From: Pseudomonas sp. UBA5706
GTDB lineage: Bacteria > Pseudomonadota > Gammaproteobacteria > Pseudomonadales > Pseudomonadaceae
NCBI RefSeq assembly: GCF_002419965.1
Contig: NZ_DIHC01000033.1
Coordinates: 92,175 to 156,174 of the forward strand
Direction: 5' to 3'
Length of the DNA stretch: 64,000 nucleotides
Part shown: positions 35,930-45,320 of the stretch, piece after piece
Layout of the letters: each line of letters opens with the position of its first letter
Position numbering within the stretch: the first letter of the stretch is position 1
Notes under the pieces: generated by a model
What the model was told of the DNA's origin: nothing
Seen by the model: the letters and a program-made list of their open reading frames with translations, nothing else
Databases searched by the model: none
Program-made: the position numbers and the translations under genes

Positions 35930-36074
35930 GCTTTCCTCACTGCGGCGCGGATACCTGTTGATAGGACTGCATTCTGGGTACGCCGTTCGCCGCACTCTAT
36001 CAGCGAGGGTCAGGCCGCGAAACCATCAGGGTGGCCAGGTCCCACACCCGGCATCACCCTCTTGACCAAGCCAG

Positions 36075-36116
36075 CTTGCTGACGGTGGCAATTTCGATGA
36101 AGCCACCGTCGGCAAG
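36075..36116. repeat. Imperfect 15-bp inverted repeat, REP-like
   Basis: CTTGCTGACGGTGGC (36075-36089) and GCCACCGTCGGCAAG (36102-36116) pair over 15 positions with one non-Watson-Crick position (G-T), around a 12-nt loop. The flanks share TTGCCG-type sequence with other intergenic repeats in this half of the window. Confidence 0.6.
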
Positions 36117-36162
36117 TCGGACGGCTACAGGAGCGCACGCAGCTTATGAATAGGGGAAACAA

Positions 36163-36198
36163 AATCGCAGGCATAAAAAAGAGGGCCTTTGGCCCTCT
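36163..36198 (-). terminator. Orphan Rho-independent terminator
   Basis: An 8-bp stem, AGAGGGCC (36180-36187) and GGCCCTCT (36191-36198), with a 3-nt loop; on the minus strand it is followed by TTTTTTATG (36172-36180). No minus-strand gene lies upstream of it before the divergent regulator at 36487. Confidence 0.75.
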
Positions 36199-36486
36199 CT
36201 TGAATACTTCGTCCTGGCTCGACGCTTTTGACGCCGGCTCACCTCGCATCGTCTTCTGGACACTGCGTAGCCCGGTGGCCTGATCAACCCTATGGGGCTG
36301 GAGGCCGCGGCAGGCCTGATTCGGCGGGCCGCGCTGGACGCGTTGTCCGGGCAGTGATTCTGGTTAAAAGAATAGGCTCGAGCATGCGACACAGGATTGC
36401 GAATGTTGCTGACGAAAACACTACTTGCGCAATTTTTCGCTTCGGATGAATAATTCGGCGCAATCGTTCTTATAAAGGTGCCCTCC

Positions 36487-36966
36487 GTGAGCAAGCTCGA
36501 TAGATATGACCTGAGTATTCTGGCCGAACTGCAGCGAGACGCGCGCATCTCCAATCAGGAGTTGGCCGAGCGCATCGGGCTGTCGCCCTCGCCCTGCTCA
36601 CGGCGGGTCAAACAGCTCGAAGACGACGGCTATATCGTGCGTCAGGTGGCACTGCTGGACCGCAAGAAGCTGGGCCTGAGCCTGACCGCTTACGTGCTGA
36701 TCGGCATGGACCGGCACACGCCCGACCGCTTCGAGCATTTCGAACAGCAGATCCGCAACTTGCCGCAGGTTCTGGAGTGCAGCCTGGTCACCGGTGTCGA
36801 TGCCGACTACCAACTGAAAGTCGTGGTGCCCGACATGGACCACTACCAAAAATTTCTTCTCGGCCATCTGACCCGTATCGACGGTGTCACCAGCGTGCGC
36901 TCAAGCTTCGTGCTCAATCAGGTGCTGGCCAGTACCGAACTGCCGCTGGTTCATCTGCGCAGCTGA
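36487..36966 (+). CDS. Lrp/AsnC-family regulator
   Basis: 159 residues from GTG 36487, which has AAGGTG six bases upstream and gives the usual SKLDRYDLSIL start; GTG 36478 is less likely. The AsnC-type HTH (about 5-60) contains NQELAERIGLSPSPCSRRVK. A RAM/AsnC ligand-binding domain (about 70-150) includes VTGVDADYQLKVVVPD. It resembles regulators that sit beside amino-acid catabolic genes; here the divergent neighbour is missing or is a non-coding transcript. Confidence 0.9.
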   Translation: MSKLDRYDLSILAELQRDARISNQELAERIGLSPSPCSRRVKQLEDDGYIVRQVALLDRKKLGLSLTAYVLIGMDRHTPDRFEHFEQQIRNLPQVLECSLVTGVDADYQLKVVVPDMDHYQKFLLGHLTRIDGVTSVRSSFVLNQVLASTELPLVHLRS

Positions 36967-37011
36967 TGTCACGACAACGTCTATAACCGTAAGCCCACCG
37001 TTGAACCGGAG

Positions 37012-37224
37012 ATGATGATGCAACCCGAGGTGTTCGAAGAATGGATGATGACCATTCTAGTGACCGTGCTGATCGGTTTCATGGGATTCATCGTCTGGGA
37101 CCTGGCGAAAAAATCCGGGGCTGGGCGGTTCGGCACGATGATTCTGTTCGGCGTGCTGGGGCTAGGGGTTTTGGCGTTTGTGATCAAGACCGTGGTGATA
37201 GCCTATCTTGAGCAGCACCCATGA
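37012..37224 (+). CDS. Small inner-membrane protein, DUF2788 family
   Basis: 70 residues (68 if started at the third ATG, 37018). Two transmembrane helices, about residues 14-32 and 42-63, are joined by a short basic loop (DLAKKSGAGRFG). It matches the small DUF2788 proteins conserved in Pseudomonas. Function unknown. CCGGAG upstream serves as the ribosome site. Confidence 0.8.
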   Translation: MMMQPEVFEEWMMTILVTVLIGFMGFIVWDLAKKSGAGRFGTMILFGVLGLGVLAFVIKTVVIAYLEQHP

Positions 37225-37327
37225 TACCGATCGCGCTTCGGACCTGTAGCGGAACGCTTTGCCGGCGGTAGCGGTGTCGAAGCGGGCAACCTTGCCCTAC
37301 ACAAGGCGATCAATTCCAGACACGCAC

Positions 37328-37963
37328 TCACGACAACTTCGCAGGCACTTCCCGCCACTGCCCTTGATCCAGCCCATCGATGGTCCAGTCGCCAATGCGT
37401 ACCCGAACCAGCCGCAGGGTGGGCAAGCCCACTGCTGCAGTCATTCGGCGCACCTGCCGATTCCGGCCTTCCTTGATGATCAGCTCCAGCCAATGGGTCG
37501 GCACACTTTTGCGGAAACGTACCGCAGGGTTGCGCGGCCAAAGGTTGGGCTCGTCGAGGCGTCGGGCCTGCGCGGGCAGGGTCGGGCCGTCATTCAGTGC
37601 GACGCCATCTCGCAGGGTTTGCAGTTGCTCATCGGAAGGCTCGCCCTCTACCTGCACCCAATACGTCTTGGCCAGCTTGTGTTTGGGGTCGGCGATCCGC
37701 GCCTGCAACTGCCCATCGTTGGTCAGCAAAAGCAGGCCTTCGCTGTCACGGTCCAGTCGTCCGGCCGGGTAGATGCCGGGGATTTCGATAAAGTCCTTAA
37801 GCGTCGCACGCCCTTGGTCATCGCTGAACTGAGTCAACACGTCAAACGGCTTGTTGAACAGGATCAGCCGGGGCTCGGCAGGCGGTGCCTTGGCGACACG
37901 GCGAGGTGCGCTGGATGCATTCGGCGCGGGGCGGCGGGAAATGGGGCGTTGATGGCGGGGCAT
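37328..37963 (-). CDS. rluE: 23S rRNA pseudouridine synthase RluE
   Basis: 211 residues. RsuA-family catalytic motif GRLDRDSEGLLLLTNDG, with the nucleophilic Asp in RLD. There is no S4 domain, which together with a basic N-terminal extension of ~30 residues points to RluE (modifies U2457 of E. coli 23S rRNA). C-terminal motif GRNRQVRRMTAAVGLPTLRL is intact. It follows amn on the same strand after a terminator. Confidence 0.88.
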   Translation of the reverse strand: MPRHQRPISRRPAPNASSAPRRVAKAPPAEPRLILFNKPFDVLTQFSDDQGRATLKDFIEIPGIYPAGRLDRDSEGLLLLTNDGQLQARIADPKHKLAKTYWVQVEGEPSDEQLQTLRDGVALNDGPTLPAQARRLDEPNLWPRNPAVRFRKSVPTHWLELIIKEGRNRQVRRMTAAVGLPTLRLVRVRIGDWTIDGLDQGQWREVPAKLS

Positions 37964-37978
37964 ATCGGCTCAAAGCGT

Positions 37979-38010
37979 AAAAACGGAAAGGACCACTTTA
38001 GTGGCCCTTT
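37979..38010 (-). terminator. Terminator of amn
   Basis: The hairpin AAAGG-A-CCACT / AGTGG-C-CCTTT (37987-38010) has one internal mismatch and a 2-nt loop. It is followed on the minus strand by TTTTT (37979-37983) and lies 18 bp after the amn stop. Confidence 0.7.
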
Positions 38011-38028
38011 CTCTGAACAGCCAGTAAA

Positions 38029-39501
38029 TCAACGGAACGGTGGCTCGTCGAAACTGCGCAGCTTGCGCGAGTGCAGCGAGTTGAGCTGGGTGCGCATCAG
38101 GTCCAGGGCGGCGATGCCGATCTTCAGATGCTGGGTGACGGCGCGCTCATAAAAAGCATTGGCCGAGCCCGGCAGTTTGATTTCGCTGTGCAGCGGCTTG
38201 TCGGAGACACAGAGCAAAGTCCCGTATGGCACGCGCAGACGATAGCCTTGAGCTGCAATGGTGCCGCTTTCCATGTCCACCGCGACGGCGCGCGACAGGT
38301 TGATCAGCGGCCGTTCCTGTGCCCAGCGCAGCTCCCAGTTGCGGTCGTCGTAGGTCAATACGGTGCCGGTGCGCAGGCGCTTTTTCAAATCGTCTCCACG
38401 CTCGCCCGTGACCTGCGCTGCCGACTCCTGCAACGCCATTTGCACTTCAGCCAGCGCAGGGATCGGGATGTTTGGCGGCAGAACACGATCAAGAATGCCG
38501 TCACGACGCATGTAGGCGTGGGCCAGCACGTAATCGCCGATGGTTTGCGACTGACGCAGGCCGCCGCAGTGGCCGATCATCAGCCAGCAATGCGGGCGCA
38601 GTACGGCCAGGTGGTCGGTGATGTTCTTGGCATTGGACGGGCCGACACCAATGTTGACCAGGGTCACGCCGTGGCCGTCTTCGGCGATCAGGTGGTAGGC
38701 CGGCATCTGGTATCGGTGCCAGACCACGCTGGAGACGATGGCCTGAGCCTCGCCGTGGTCCATGCTCTTGTCGACGATGACGTTACCCGGCAGGACCATT
38801 TTCACGAAACGCGGATCGTCACGCAGTTTTTCCAGGCCGTGGACGATGAACTGGTCGACGTAGCGATGGTAGTTGGTCAACAGAATCCAGGGCTGCACGT
38901 GGCGCCAGTCGCTGCCGGTGTAGTGCACCAGGCGGCGCAGCGAGAAGTCCACGCGAGCGGCGTCGAACAGCGCCAGCGGCAGCGGATCGGTATTGGCCCA
39001 GTCGTACAGCCCATCGGCGATGCCGTCGGTGGCGGCGGACAGGTCGGTACTCGGGAACACGCGCGCCAGGGTGGCGGCGGTAACGCCCGTGCCGGCCAGT
39101 TCGTCGCCCTGCTCGACCACATACGGATAAGGAATGTTCTGCGCGCTGACCCCGACTTCGACCGTGACAGTGAAGTCGTTCATCAACGGTACGAGCTGTT
39201 CGAGCAAGTATTTGCGGAAGGCCGCCGGGTGGGTGACGGTGACGCTGTAAGTACCGGGCAGTTGGACCTTGGCATAGGCACGGGTGGTCAGCGGTACTTC
39301 GCCATGGCAGTGGTAGGTCAGGCGCAGCTCAGGGTAGCGGAACAGCAGACGCTCGGCGGCATCGGGCTCGACGCGGTCTTTGAGGTAACGCTTGAGCGCC
39401 TGGTTCAAGGCGCCGGTCGCACGTGCGTGCAGCTCGGCAAGCCGATCCACGGCTTGCTCGGCGGTTTCTACGACAATAAAAGCTTCAGTCACGATGCGCA
39501 T
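38029..39501 (-). CDS. amn: AMP nucleosidase
   Basis: 490 residues from ATG 39501; the AGAAGG adjoining this ATG suggests a GTG nine bases further on as an alternative start. Splits AMP into adenine and ribose 5-phosphate. An N-terminal Amn-specific domain (about 1-170) is followed by a PNP_UDP_1 nucleosidase domain with MIGHCGGLRQSQTIGDYVLA and the purine-site segment VDMESGTIAAQGYRLRVPYG. Length fits the E. coli enzyme (484). Confidence 0.93.
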   Translation of the reverse strand: MRIVTEAFIVVETAEQAVDRLAELHARATGALNQALKRYLKDRVEPDAAERLLFRYPELRLTYHCHGEVPLTTRAYAKVQLPGTYSVTVTHPAAFRKYLLEQLVPLMNDFTVTVEVGVSAQNIPYPYVVEQGDELAGTGVTAATLARVFPSTDLSAATDGIADGLYDWANTDPLPLALFDAARVDFSLRRLVHYTGSDWRHVQPWILLTNYHRYVDQFIVHGLEKLRDDPRFVKMVLPGNVIVDKSMDHGEAQAIVSSVVWHRYQMPAYHLIAEDGHGVTLVNIGVGPSNAKNITDHLAVLRPHCWLMIGHCGGLRQSQTIGDYVLAHAYMRRDGILDRVLPPNIPIPALAEVQMALQESAAQVTGERGDDLKKRLRTGTVLTYDDRNWELRWAQERPLINLSRAVAVDMESGTIAAQGYRLRVPYGTLLCVSDKPLHSEIKLPGSANAFYERAVTQHLKIGIAALDLMRTQLNSLHSRKLRSFDEPPFR

Positions 39502-39661
39502 CCTTCTGATCTTGCAAGGCTCCATCTTGCCTGCAACGGCGGGGGAAGGCACGAAATGATGCAGCAACAAAAGGTGATCTGCAGCAGCACGATTCGCTGG
39601 CAGCGGCGTCCTTAGAACGCTATTGCCGGCAAGCCCTACTGCTACGGCAAGGGTCTATCGA

Positions 39662-41311
39662 TCACGCTACCTGCGGCGACGACCGCGCCACCAACGCCTG
39701 AACATCCACTCCACGAGGCAGCACGCCGTAGACCCGGCCGGGGTGTTGCAGTCGTCCTGCGATGAAACCGTCACTGACCGTCGAATTCCCCGCCTCCAGC
39801 AGCAGCTTGGCTTGCAGTCCTACGGCGATGTCTTCGGTCAGTTGCCGCGCGCGGTACTGAATATCAGCTGTGTCCTTGAACGCGGTCTTCAATTGGCCGA
39901 TATGCGCTGCCAGTCGCGCATCGCCGTGGCCATCGCCCAGTTCGTCGAACAACGCGTCCAGTACGCCCGGCTCTTTCGACAGCGCTCGCAACACGTCCAG
40001 GCACTGTACGTTGCCTGAGCCTTCCCAGGTTGAGTTCACCGGCGCTTCTCTATAAAGACGCGGCAGGATGGTGTCCTCCACATACCCCGCGCCGCCCATG
40101 CACTCTGCGGCTTCGTTGATCATGGCCGGGGCGCGCTTGCAGATCCAGTACTTGCCCACCGCCGTGACCAACCGTGCAAAACGCGCTTCGTGGGGATCGT
40201 CAAGCCGCTCCAGCGAGCGCCCCATACGCAGGGTCAATGCCAGCGCGGCTTCGCTTTCCAGCGCTAGATCAGCCAACACGTTCTGCATCAATGGCTGCTC
40301 ACTGAGCACACGCCCGCTGACACTACGGTGGGCGCAATGATGCGCCGCCTGCGTCAGCGCCTGACGCATCAAGGCGCTGGAACCGGTCATGCAGTCGAAG
40401 CGGGTCATGGCAACCATCTCGATGATCGTTGGCACGCCGCGCCCTTCTTCACCCACCATCCAGGCCAGCGCCCCGCGGAATTCGACCTCGCTGGACGCAT
40501 TGGACCAGTTGCCTAGTTTGTTCTTGAGGCGCTGTATGTAGAACTCGTTGCGGGTGTCGTCCGGGCGATGGCGAGGCAGCAGGAAACAGCTCAAGCCTTT
40601 GTCAGTCTGCGCCAGGGTGAGGAAGGCATCGCACATCGGCGCCGAGCAGAACCATTTATGTCCGACCAGCTCGTAGGCCTGACCCGGGCCAGGCTGACCG
40701 ACCGGATAAGCCCGGGTGGTGTTGGCTCGCACATCGGTGCCACCCTGCTTTTCGGTCATCGCCATGCCGATGGTGACCCCGGTTTTGTGAGCGATCCCGA
40801 CATTGCGCGGGTCGTACCGGGTCGCGAGAATTTTCGGCAGCCAGATGTCGGCCAGATCAGGTTGCAACCTGAGGGCCGGAACGCTGGCGAACGTCATGGT
40901 CAGCGGACAGCCGCTCCCAGCCTCGGCCTGGGTGTGCAGGTAACTCATGGACGCGCGGGCGACATGAGCGCCCGGGCGCGGGTCCGTCCAGGGCAGCGAA
41001 GCAATGCCGTGCTCGACAGCGGTCTGCATCAATTGGTGATATGCGGGGTGGAACTCCACCAGGTCGACGCGATGGCCATAGCGGTCATGGCTGACGAACA
41101 CCGGTTTGTTCTGATTGGCGAGAAATCCCGCCTCCATCAGCGGCCCGCCCGCCAATGCACCGTACGCATCGATTTTCGCCTGCGCCCAGCCCGCACCGAA
41201 ACGCCTGGACCACTCCTGCAACGGCAGATCGATGCGGTACAGGTTGGTCCCGTCCAGCGCTGGGGGCTGGTTGGTGACCTCGTGGGTTTCGGCGAACTGA
41301 TGCAGGTTCAT
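39662..41311 (-). CDS. aidB: AidB-like acyl-CoA dehydrogenase
   Basis: 549 residues from ATG 41311 (GGAG eight bases upstream; the frame continues to 41398 without support). N-terminal AidB extension (FAETHEVTNQPPALDGTNLY), acyl-CoA dehydrogenase core with FAD-site sequence MAMTEKQGGTDVRANTT, and the ECMGGAGYVED region. E. coli AidB is 541 residues, flavin-bound and part of the alkylation response. No Ada-box was searched. Upstream lies a REP-like repeat region and ladS. Confidence 0.88.
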   Translation of the reverse strand: MNLHQFAETHEVTNQPPALDGTNLYRIDLPLQEWSRRFGAGWAQAKIDAYGALAGGPLMEAGFLANQNKPVFVSHDRYGHRVDLVEFHPAYHQLMQTAVEHGIASLPWTDPRPGAHVARASMSYLHTQAEAGSGCPLTMTFASVPALRLQPDLADIWLPKILATRYDPRNVGIAHKTGVTIGMAMTEKQGGTDVRANTTRAYPVGQPGPGQAYELVGHKWFCSAPMCDAFLTLAQTDKGLSCFLLPRHRPDDTRNEFYIQRLKNKLGNWSNASSEVEFRGALAWMVGEEGRGVPTIIEMVAMTRFDCMTGSSALMRQALTQAAHHCAHRSVSGRVLSEQPLMQNVLADLALESEAALALTLRMGRSLERLDDPHEARFARLVTAVGKYWICKRAPAMINEAAECMGGAGYVEDTILPRLYREAPVNSTWEGSGNVQCLDVLRALSKEPGVLDALFDELGDGHGDARLAAHIGQLKTAFKDTADIQYRARQLTEDIAVGLQAKLLLEAGNSTVSDGFIAGRLQHPGRVYGVLPRGVDVQALVARSSPQVA

Positions 41312-41520
41312 GAGCGGGCTCCGATTCGGGTCGGTACGCGGCAATCGCGCAGAGGCGAACCAGTGAATCACGCAGCGGCAGCGAAAAAAAAGCGCCATAG
41401 GCGACTAAATGACGGCGGTTTTGCCATGTCCCTGGGCAGTCACGCTGCAAGCGCTCCGCAGCGATCCGGCTTGCCAACGGCAGCAATTTGCAGGCCAATC
41501 CCCGCCGGCCAGTGGTGCCA

Positions 41521-43482
41521 TTACAGGTCCTGTTGCGGGGGTTTCGCTCGAGCGATGTCCAGACTTAACCTGAACTGACTGCCATTGCCCGGCTCGGACT
41601 GATGGCTCAAACGGCCGCCTTGTAATTCGATCAGTTGCCGACAAATCGCCAGCCCAATCCCAAGCCCGCCGTATTCGCGGGTCATGGAACCGTCGACCTG
41701 ATAAAAGTTGGCATAAAGCGTGTCTTCGTCCAAGCGAACGAAGCCTATGCCAGTGTCTATGACATCAATCAGCAAGCGCACTTGTTGATCGTCGGTGTGG
41801 CCTTTCACGCAGACTCTGATCGAGCCCTGCCTGGTGAACTTGATGGCATTGTCGACCAGACATTCCAGGCACTGACGCAGTTTCAGCGCATCGCCTTGCA
41901 AGCTGTCCGGCAGCGCTTCGTCCAGTTCAACACTCAAGGCCAGGGCCTTGCTGCGGGCCGGCGGCTCGAATGTGCTGCGCAGCTGAAACAGTAAATGCCG
42001 CAAGCTGAACGCTTCGCTGTGCACCTCAATCCGTCCGGCCTGCAGTTCGGTGAGGGTCAGGATCCCGTTAACAATGCCCATCATGTTCTGCGCGGAGTCG
42101 GCGGCGGTCTGGCGGTACAGCTCGATGTCGTCCTCGGCACCGTTCATCTGCATCAGCTCCAGGGAGCCGATCACGCCGTTCATCGGCGTGCGCAGCTCAT
42201 GGGTGAGCGTGGCCAGAAACTCGTCTTTGAGTCGGTTGCTCACCGCCAGTTGCTGGTTGAGGGCTTCCAGGTCCCTGCCGGACTGCGCCAGGATATGCGC
42301 CTGGCGTTCGCGCAGGGTGTTGATGCGATCGGCCAAGGCCAGCGACAGCAGCGCAACCTCCACCACCGAACCAATCTGGCTGGCATACATGGTCCAGAAG
42401 TTGTTCGGCAACAGCCCTAGCAACATCGTCGTGTTAATGACACCGCCCAGCAAAAACGCCGACCACGCAAAAATGAAATAACGCGCCACGCGACGCCCTC
42501 TCAGCCAGGCGACGATACCGATCAGGAGAATGACCGGGGTAAACAGCAACACCAGTCCTGTCACCAGTCGCAGCGCGATGCCGTAATCCTGCGTCAGCGA
42601 CAGCAACATGATCACTGCCGCGCAGGCCGTCATCAGTTGCAGCGGCACATCCAGCCAGCGACCTAGCCTGGGGGTTTGCAGGAACTTGCGGGCGAACTGG
42701 CTGGCAAAGAGAATCGCTGCCCCAATCAGGAACGTGGTCGAGGTGTTGGCCCACCAGGGGCTGTTCGGCCACAGGAACTCGATACCGGCACCATTGATAG
42801 ACACCTGATACAGACCGAAGCAACAGATATAGAGGATGTAATAGAGGTAGCTTCTGTCGCGCACGCTCAGGTAGATGAACAGGTTGTAGACCAGCATCAC
42901 GGCCAACACGCCGTAGATCATGCCCAGAATGTAAAGCCGCGCCGGTTGCGCCTCTATGTACGCATGACTGGCCCAAAGATTGAGTGGCGCCTGCACCGAA
43001 CCATGACTGGAGACCCGCACGTAAGCGGTCTTGCTTTGGTTGGGGGCAAGATTGAGTTCGAACAGGTAGTTATTCTGTTTTACCTGACGGCTGTCGAAGG
43101 GCAGCATGTCGCCGGTCTGCCAGGTCAGGCTGGGCTCGGCGGTTTCGCTGGCCAGGTACAGGTCAACGTGATCCATCGGCGGATAAGCAAGTTCGAGCAA
43201 CCAGTCGGCAAACGCCACTGGATTGACCGGCCGATAGGTCAGGGTCACTTTCAACCAGAACACCGACTCCGAAAAGCCTGCGTTAAGCGCATTGCCCTCC
43301 AGCGCGCTAAACCGGGACTGGCCTTCGGGGGACGACACTTGCTTGATCGTGGCGGCGCCTGTCGGATCTTCGAAGACCTGGGTCGCCGGCCCCAATGACA
43401 GCGTGCGCGTGTTCTCGTCGAACTCTACGGCACTGACCAGCGTTGGCAGCAATATCAGCAGCAGCGTTAAAAACAGGCGCAA
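41521..43482 (-). CDS. ladS: LadS-like sensor histidine kinase without receiver domain
   Basis: 653 residues. The signal/anchor is about 1-18, then a 7TMR-DISM extracellular domain (about 25-170) and seven membrane helices (about 180-380). HisKA has the acceptor His in LATLTHELRTPMNG, and HATPase_c has DTGIGFVRLD and GGLGIGLAICRQL. The position next to thiD is that of P. aeruginosa ladS, which signals to the Gac/Rsm system. That protein carries a C-terminal receiver; here the chain stops right after the ATPase domain, as I recall for P. syringae LadS. Gene name rests on architecture plus synteny. Confidence 0.82.
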   Translation of the reverse strand: MRLFLTLLLILLPTLVSAVEFDENTRTLSLGPATQVFEDPTGAATIKQVSSPEGQSRFSALEGNALNAGFSESVFWLKVTLTYRPVNPVAFADWLLELAYPPMDHVDLYLASETAEPSLTWQTGDMLPFDSRQVKQNNYLFELNLAPNQSKTAYVRVSSHGSVQAPLNLWASHAYIEAQPARLYILGMIYGVLAVMLVYNLFIYLSVRDRSYLYYILYICCFGLYQVSINGAGIEFLWPNSPWWANTSTTFLIGAAILFASQFARKFLQTPRLGRWLDVPLQLMTACAAVIMLLSLTQDYGIALRLVTGLVLLFTPVILLIGIVAWLRGRRVARYFIFAWSAFLLGGVINTTMLLGLLPNNFWTMYASQIGSVVEVALLSLALADRINTLRERQAHILAQSGRDLEALNQQLAVSNRLKDEFLATLTHELRTPMNGVIGSLELMQMNGAEDDIELYRQTAADSAQNMMGIVNGILTLTELQAGRIEVHSEAFSLRHLLFQLRSTFEPPARSKALALSVELDEALPDSLQGDALKLRQCLECLVDNAIKFTRQGSIRVCVKGHTDDQQVRLLIDVIDTGIGFVRLDEDTLYANFYQVDGSMTREYGGLGIGLAICRQLIELQGGRLSHQSEPGNGSQFRLSLDIARAKPPQQDL

Positions 43483-43820
43483 GGATCACCGCCAATCGTA
43501 GTCTGAGCGGCGGTCTGAAACCCTTGATCCATGGGAGGCAACATCCGAGTCGAGACCGAGATGTCGGCCAGTCTGGTTAACGGGCAAAGCACTTACGTTC
43601 ACTCTTTGGCAGAAAAAAACGGCGGCTCGCCGACAGCATAAAGACTGATAGCCGCATGACACTATCTGTATCGTCACACGACAGAATTTCGTGATGTTTT
43701 CAAGACGACCGGCGCGCTCCTGCCTGCAGACGGCGCAATAGAGCGTCCCAGCGCCGGTAGACGAAAATTGTGCGGCCGACCGGCGGCCCGGCAAAAGCTT
43801 TAGTGGTAAGCTCGCGCACC
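43483..43820. other. Intergenic region between ladS and thiD
   Basis: 338 bp divergent control region. A small GC hairpin (CGGCGGCTCGCCG, near 43620) follows an A-run. No TPP riboswitch signature (the conserved CTGAGA and GAACCTGA-type blocks) is visible before thiD. Promoters must be here but no confident hexamers are assigned. Confidence 0.4.
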
Positions 43821-44618
43821 ATGAATATCTATAGCTCCCGCCCTGTTGTCCTCTGTCTCTCCGGCCACGACCCCAGTGGAGGCGCCGGCTTGCAGGCCGA
43901 TATCGAAGCCCTACTCGCCCAAGGCTGCCACGCCGCTGCGGCAGTGACCGCCCTGACCGTGCAAGATACCGTAAACGTCAGCGATTTCCGGGTGCTGGAC
44001 CGTGAGTGGGTGCTGGCCCAGGCCAACGCCGTGCTCAACGACTCGCCTGTCGCAGCGGTGAAGCTGGGCATGCTTGGCTCGCTGGAGATGGTCGACACCG
44101 TGGTCGAGTTGCTTGAGGGCCATCGACATCTGCCGCTGGTTTGCGATCCGGTCCTGCGTGCGGGCGGCGGCGGGCGGCTTGGCAAGGATGAAGTGGGTTA
44201 CGCCATGCGCGAGCGCCTTCTGGCGCTGGCAACCGTTGCCACACCGAACCTGCCCGAAGCGCGGATTCTGGCCGAACTGCCCGAAGGCACCGCCGACGAA
44301 TGCGCCGAAAAACTCTTGCCATACTGCGAGCACCTGCTCATCACCGGCGGTCACGGGGACGAGCATGAGGTGCATAACCGACTCTACCTGCGCAACGGGC
44401 AATCGCGCACCTTCATCTGTCAGCGGTTGCCGGGCAGTTATCACGGCTCAGGCTGCACGCTGGCCAGCACCCTGGCCGGTCGCCTGGCTCTTGGGCAAGA
44501 CCTGATCAGCGCCGTGCAAACCGCGCTGGACTACACTTGGCGCACGTTGCGCGACGCAGAACAACTGGGCAAAGGCCAGTTCGTCCCCCGTCGCCTGCCG
44601 CTGGATTTCTGCTCGTAA
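43821..44618 (+). CDS. thiD: Hydroxymethylpyrimidine/phosphomethylpyrimidine kinase
   Basis: 265 residues from ATG 43821; an upstream frame start (43770) adds an unrelated tail. Phosphorylates HMP and HMP-P in thiamine synthesis. N-terminal LSGHDPSGGAGLQADIEA substrate site, DPVLRAGGGGRLG, and the anion-hole/catalytic GSYHGSGCTLAST near the C-terminus. First of the thiD-thiE-hemL group; 26 bp before thiE. Confidence 0.96.
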   Translation: MNIYSSRPVVLCLSGHDPSGGAGLQADIEALLAQGCHAAAAVTALTVQDTVNVSDFRVLDREWVLAQANAVLNDSPVAAVKLGMLGSLEMVDTVVELLEGHRHLPLVCDPVLRAGGGGRLGKDEVGYAMRERLLALATVATPNLPEARILAELPEGTADECAEKLLPYCEHLLITGGHGDEHEVHNRLYLRNGQSRTFICQRLPGSYHGSGCTLASTLAGRLALGQDLISAVQTALDYTWRTLRDAEQLGKGQFVPRRLPLDFCS

Positions 44619-44644
44619 CGCCACGATTAAAGAGGCACCCCCTG

Positions 44645-45271
44645 ATGAAACTACGTGGCTTGTACGCCGTGACCGACAGCCAGTTGCTGGCTGGCAAATT
44701 CCTGGCCTACGTCGAAGCCGCGCTCGACGGCGGCGTGACCCTTCTGCAATACCGCGACAAATCCGGCGACGAGACCCGCCGTCTGCGCGAAGCCTCGGAA
44801 CTGCTCAAGCTGTGCGAGCGCTACAAGACCCACCTGATCATCAACGATGACGCCGAAGTCGCCGCACGGCTCGGCGTTGGCGTGCACCTGGGGCAAACCG
44901 ACGGCTCGCTGCCGGATGCCCGCGCCCTGCTTGGTCACAAGGCCATCGTGGGCGCTACCTGTCATGCGCAGCTTGAGCTGGCGGAAAAAGCCAAGGTAGA
45001 CGGGGCCACCTACGTTGCATTTGGCCGTTTTTTCAACTCCAGCACCAAGCCCGGCGCGCCGGCATGCAGCCTGCAAATGCTGGCCGAAGCACGCCAGCGC
45101 ATCAAATTGCCGATCGCTGTCATCGGCGGCATCACCCTGGACAACGCCGCGCCGCTGGTGGCCCATGGTGCTGACCTGCTTGCGGTGGTGCATGGCCTGT
45201 TCGGTGCCGAAACAACCCAGGAAGTCACGCGTCGTGCCCGTGCTTTCAACGACCTGTTCAAATTGGCCTGA
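44645..45271 (+). CDS. thiE: Thiamine-phosphate synthase
   Basis: 208 residues from ATG 44645 (AGAGGC upstream). Joins HMP-PP and thiazole phosphate. Motifs in order: GLYAVTDSQLL, LLQYRDKSGDE (pyrophosphate site), HLGQTDGSLPDAR, GRFFNSSTKPGAP and IGGI at the phosphate-binding end of the TIM barrel. Co-transcribed with thiD; hemL starts 49 bp later. Confidence 0.96.
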   Translation: MKLRGLYAVTDSQLLAGKFLAYVEAALDGGVTLLQYRDKSGDETRRLREASELLKLCERYKTHLIINDDAEVAARLGVGVHLGQTDGSLPDARALLGHKAIVGATCHAQLELAEKAKVDGATYVAFGRFFNSSTKPGAPACSLQMLAEARQRIKLPIAVIGGITLDNAAPLVAHGADLLAVVHGLFGAETTQEVTRRARAFNDLFKLA

Positions 45272-45320
45272 CTGGAGTCGGGCCGGTTCACCTCATTCGA
45301 TTCAAGCAGAGACCTTCACC

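Larger units (their letters stand above)
35930..36486. other. Long intergenic region with palindrome and orphan terminator
   Basis: 557 bp between the Q-rich gene and the Lrp-type regulator. It contains a 15-bp inverted repeat (36075-36116) and a strong minus-strand terminator (36163-36198) without a matching gene. From 36199 to 36486 only shadow frames are seen; the last 100 bp are AT-rich and probably hold the regulator's promoter. Confidence 0.5.

Noticed and set aside
35285..36082. Leucine-rich 265-codon plus-strand frame
   Set aside because: It is the complement of the CAG/CAA tract of the Q-rich gene; poly-Leu arises from CTG/TTG on the other strand and there is no ribosome site.
38071..39615. 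514-codon plus-strand frame opposite amn
   Set aside because: Full overlap with a clear AMP nucleosidase on the other strand; composition is typical of an antisense shadow.
43483..43820. TPP riboswitch before thiD
   Set aside because: The conserved thi-box blocks were looked for and not seen; thiD-thiE in Pseudomonas often lack one.
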